From Sphingopyxis sp. (lineage in GTDB: Bacteria; Pseudomonadota; Alphaproteobacteria; Sphingomonadales; Sphingomonadaceae): DNA of 64,000 nt. How positions within the stretch are numbered: the stretch's first letter is position 1; each line of letters begins with the position of its first letter. Where the stretch lies: contig NZ_JAEULM010000052.1 in assembly GCF_016793825.1 (NCBI RefSeq), positions 62,001-126,000 on the forward strand. Direction: 5' to 3'. The notes beneath the pieces are model-generated. The model did not search any database, was not told the DNA's origin, and saw nothing but the letters and a program-made list of their open reading frames with translations. Made by a program: the position numbers and the translations under genes. Below, in pieces: positions 61,673 to 64,000 of the stretch.

Positions 61673-62344
61673 TCAGGCGGCTTCGACTTCGTCGAGCAGC
61701 CAGTTGGGATCGCTGCTGCCAAGCTGGCGGCGGAAGGTCCAGTGATCGTCGGTCTGCGCCGCATCGCTCATCGATCCGGCGATCAGCTTGCCGTCGGCAT
61801 CGCGGGTGATCGCACTGATATCGGCCCGATAGCGCACGGTGATCCGCGCTTCGCCGCGACCGATTTCGACGGCCGTGATCTTGGCCGAATCGATACCGAT
61901 CAGGCGATTTTCCAACTTTTCGCCCCGCGCCGCGCGGTCGTCGATCGCCGCGACGAAGCCTTCATAGCTATCGTCGTCGCAAAGATCGCGCAGCGTCTCG
62001 CGGTCGCCCGACCAGAAAGCCTCCAGAATCATGCGATAGGCGGCCTCGGCGCCTTCCATGAAGCGACCGGCATCGAAATGGCGATCCGCCGCAAGCAATT
62101 GGCGCAATCCCGCTTCGGCGGCGGGTTCATAAACAAGTCCCGCACCGCCGGGCAAGGCGGACGGCGATCCTGACCCCGTCTCCGCATCGTCAAGGCGTGC
62201 CGGTGCCGAGACCGCCGGGCGGTCGTCGCGGCGCGGCAAAACAGGCTCTTGCTCGTGCCCGGTCCGTTTGCCGAGCACCGAATAGAGCCGCATGCCGAGG
62301 AACGCGGCAATCATGGCGAGCAGGACGATCGAAAAAGCGGTCAC
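61673..62344 (-). CDS. Tim44-domain (TimA-like) protein
   Basis: 223 residues. A single N-terminal membrane helix (FSIVLLAMIAAFLGMRLYSVL) is followed by an acidic linker and the Tim44 lipid-binding domain (FDAGRFMEGAEAAYRMILEA, then HWTFRRQLGSSDPNWLLDEV). The mitochondrial Tim44 relative helps protein import, and bacterial ones are inner-membrane proteins of less clear role. The start is GTG. It is divergent from secB and heads the tim44-mltA-smr set, a conserved alphaproteobacterial order. Confidence 0.93.
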   Translation of the reverse strand: MTAFSIVLLAMIAAFLGMRLYSVLGKRTGHEQEPVLPRRDDRPAVSAPARLDDAETGSGSPSALPGGAGLVYEPAAEAGLRQLLAADRHFDAGRFMEGAEAAYRMILEAFWSGDRETLRDLCDDDSYEGFVAAIDDRAARGEKLENRLIGIDSAKITAVEIGRGEARITVRYRADISAITRDADGKLIAGSMSDAAQTDDHWTFRRQLGSSDPNWLLDEVEAA

Positions 62345-62573
62345 AGGCAGATATCCATTGCGGGCAATGATGAAACGTCAACCCTAACATAGGGTATAGG
62401 CGGTCATGATTCAAACCACCATGACCGCAGCGGGGCGGCAGGTCAACGATTCCCGCCCCCGCGCCGTTCGGGAGGCACCGGCCATTGTGCTGGCGGTTCG
62501 CCGCTGCTAAGCGCGCCCGCAACGCTCCGCCGTACGGCGGAACTTCCATCCGATTCCAGTGAAAGCAGACATC

Positions 62574-63086
62574 ATGGCCGACGAGACCAGCACCGACATC
62601 AACACCGCCGCGCTGCCGAACGGCGAAGACACCGGTCCCGCGATCGGTCTGATCTCGCAATATGTGAAGGACCTGTCGTTCGAAAATCCGAACGCTCCCG
62701 CCGTCTATCAGTGGCAGTCGGCCCCGCATATCGATGTCCAGTTCAACATCGGCGCCGACAATGTCGGCGAGGGCCTGTACGAAGTGACCCTGAAGATCGA
62801 CATCTCGTCGAAATCGGACGAAGGCACCGGCTTTATCGTCGATATCAAATATGCCGGCCTGTTCGGTGTGCGCAACGTCCCCGACGATCAGCTCCAGCCT
62901 TTCTTCCTGGCCGAAGCGCCGCGCATCCTCTTCCCCTTCGCACGCCGCGTGGTGGCCGACGTGGTGCGCGATGGCGGCTTCCCGCCGCTGCTGCTCGAAC
63001 CGATCGATTTCCACGGCCTGTTCATGCAGCAGGCGCAGGCGATGCAGGCCGAACAGGCCGGCGAAGTCGCGGTCGGTCAGGCGTAA
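62574..63086 (+). CDS. secB: Protein-export chaperone SecB
   Basis: 170 residues, MADETSTD at the start, then ISQYVKDLSFENPNAP, the SecB signature, and ILFPFARRVVADVVRDGGFP. It forms a tetramer that holds precursors unfolded for SecA. ATG 62574 gives the usual N-terminus; a GTG at 62559 is possible. A small hairpin CCCCG-CTT-CGGGG at 63088-63100 follows the stop before murJ. Confidence 0.96.
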   Translation: MADETSTDINTAALPNGEDTGPAIGLISQYVKDLSFENPNAPAVYQWQSAPHIDVQFNIGADNVGEGLYEVTLKIDISSKSDEGTGFIVDIKYAGLFGVRNVPDDQLQPFFLAEAPRILFPFARRVVADVVRDGGFPPLLLEPIDFHGLFMQQAQAMQAEQAGEVAVGQA

Positions 63087-63113
63087 ACCCCGCTTCGGGG
63101 GCAGGCCGGGGGA

Positions 63114-64000
63114 TTGAGCAGCCTCGTCAAAAGCGTTGGAACGATCGGCGGCCTGACGATGGTCAGCCGCGTTTTCGGTTTCGTTCGCGACATGTTGCTC
63201 GCCCGCGTACTTGGCGCCGGGCTGGCCGCCGATGCGTTCCAGCTCGCCTTCACGCTCCCCAACACCTTCCGCCGCCTGTTCGCCGAGGGCGCCTTTTCGG
63301 TCGCCTTCATCCCCATGTACAGCCGCGCGCTGCATGGCGAAGGCGGGGAAGACGCCGCGGCGAAATTTGCCGACGACGTGCTGTCGGTCTTCCTCTGGGT
63401 GCTGCTTGCCTTCTCGGCCGTCATGATGATCGCGATGCCCGGCATCGTCTGGATTCTCGCGCGCGACTTTCAGGAAGTTCCGGGCAAGTTCGATTTCGCC
63501 GTGTTCCTGAGCCGCGTCACCTTTCCCTATCTCGCGCTCGTCAGCCTCGTCGCGATGTTGTCGGGGTTGCTGAACGCGCGCTCGCGCTTTGCACCCGGCG
63601 CTTTCGCGCCCGTCCTGCTCAATATCGTGCTGATCGGCGGAATCCTGACCGGCCGGCATCTTCGCGGCCCTGGCGGCGACGACCGGATCGTCGCCGAGCC
63701 TCTCGCGATCGCGGTCAGCGTCGCGGGCGTCGTCCAGCTTGCCTATATGTGGTGGGCAGTCCGCCGCGCCGGCCTCAAACTCCACTGGCGGCTGCCGCGC
63801 TTCACCCCGGAGGTCAAACGGCTCGGCATGCTGATCCTGCCCGCGACGTTCGGTGCCGGCATCTATCAGGTCAGCCAGTTCGTCGACACCTTCTTCGCAA
63901 CCTCGCTGCCGCAGGGATCGCTGACGCTTCTGAAGCTCGCCGACCGGCTGAACCAGCTCCCGCTCGGCATCGTCGGCATCGCGCTCGGCACCGCGATCCT
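63114..64000 (+). CDS. murJ: Lipid II flippase MurJ (3' end outside window)
   Basis: The first 295 codons of a MurJ/MviN protein, truncated by the window end. The N-terminus GGLTMVSRVFGFVRDMLLAR, the essential Arg in VRD, then FRRLFAEGAFSVAFIPMYSR and membrane helices up to LNQLPLGIVGIALGTAI are typical. It flips lipid II to the periplasm for peptidoglycan synthesis. The start is TTG with GGGGGA just before it, 27 bases after secB. Confidence 0.94.
   Translation, partial: MSSLVKSVGTIGGLTMVSRVFGFVRDMLLARVLGAGLAADAFQLAFTLPNTFRRLFAEGAFSVAFIPMYSRALHGEGGEDAAAKFADDVLSVFLWVLLAFSAVMMIAMPGIVWILARDFQEVPGKFDFAVFLSRVTFPYLALVSLVAMLSGLLNARSRFAPGAFAPVLLNIVLIGGILTGRHLRGPGGDDRIVAEPLAIAVSVAGVVQLAYMWWAVRRAGLKLHWRLPRFTPEVKRLGMLILPATFGAGIYQVSQFVDTFFATSLPQGSLTLLKLADRLNQLPLGIVGIALGTAI

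Noticed and set aside
62190-63785. A 531-codon minus-strand frame opposite secB and murJ
   Set aside because: Shadow of two clear genes; no recognisable protein family.
1-64000. CRISPR arrays, rRNA genes, prophage or toxin-antitoxin modules
   Set aside because: No regularly spaced direct repeats, rRNA signatures, phage structural genes or convincing toxin-antitoxin pairs were seen in the window.

Overview
The window is high-GC DNA from an alphaproteobacterium of the order Sphingomonadales, most like Sphingopyxis or Sphingomonas. This rests on the core gene orders (pcm-tolC-popZ; M23 peptidase-bactofilin; rpmH-rnpA-yidD-yidC-engB; secB divergent from a tim44-mltA-smr block), on the many TonB-dependent receptors and VOC-fold proteins, and on short intergenic repeats of types common in that group. 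No rRNA operon, CRISPR array, transposase, integrase or phage gene is visible.

Positions 1-18355 are accessory and catabolic. From the left: the end of a TonB-dependent receptor, then a tight plus-strand run of WrbA-type quinone reductase, VOC protein, stand-alone MetE-like protein and alpha/beta hydrolase. Next come a broken AraC-type regulator and a minus-strand pair coding for an HsaA-like flavin monooxygenase and a type I extradiol dioxygenase. A TetR regulator with an SDR, a LysR regulator, a GlcG/HbpS-like protein with a CocE-type hydrolase, and a strikingly AT-rich gap follow. The last block is a second TonB receptor, an SDR, a FAH-family hydrolase, a HisD-like dehydrogenase, another SDR and an HsaB-like flavin reductase. 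Together they can take up a compound across the outer membrane, hydrolyse an ester, oxidise alcohols, hydroxylate an aromatic ring and open it. The substrate cannot be read from the sequence. A tRNA-Cys gene lies at the right border with its 3' end facing this block.

Positions 18968-46439 are mainly housekeeping: pcm, tolC, popZ, nudC, a serine hydrolase, mutY, dciA, two DsbA-like thiol proteins, smc, ubiA, a TadE/TadE/TadG-like trio, rsmE, a large secreted P-domain/DUF11 protein, gshA, an isoprenylcysteine-methyltransferase-like membrane protein, M23 peptidase plus bactofilin, a diguanylate cyclase, a DUF1905 protein and comM.

Positions 46531-52441 form a plus-strand run headed by a TetR regulator whose predicted promoter is covered by a palindromic operator. 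It encodes only small soluble proteins: four VOC proteins, two glutathione transferases, a duplicated DUF1428 protein, a DUF4287 protein and an SRPBCC protein. It looks like an electrophile or small-molecule detoxification regulon and is the best candidate here for an undescribed system.

Positions 52646-64000 return to core genes: a periplasmic COG3904-like protein, a PGPGW membrane protein, rpmH, rnpA, yidD, yidC, engB, a GST, a frameshifted cupin gene, dapE, smr, mltA, tim44, secB and the start of murJ.
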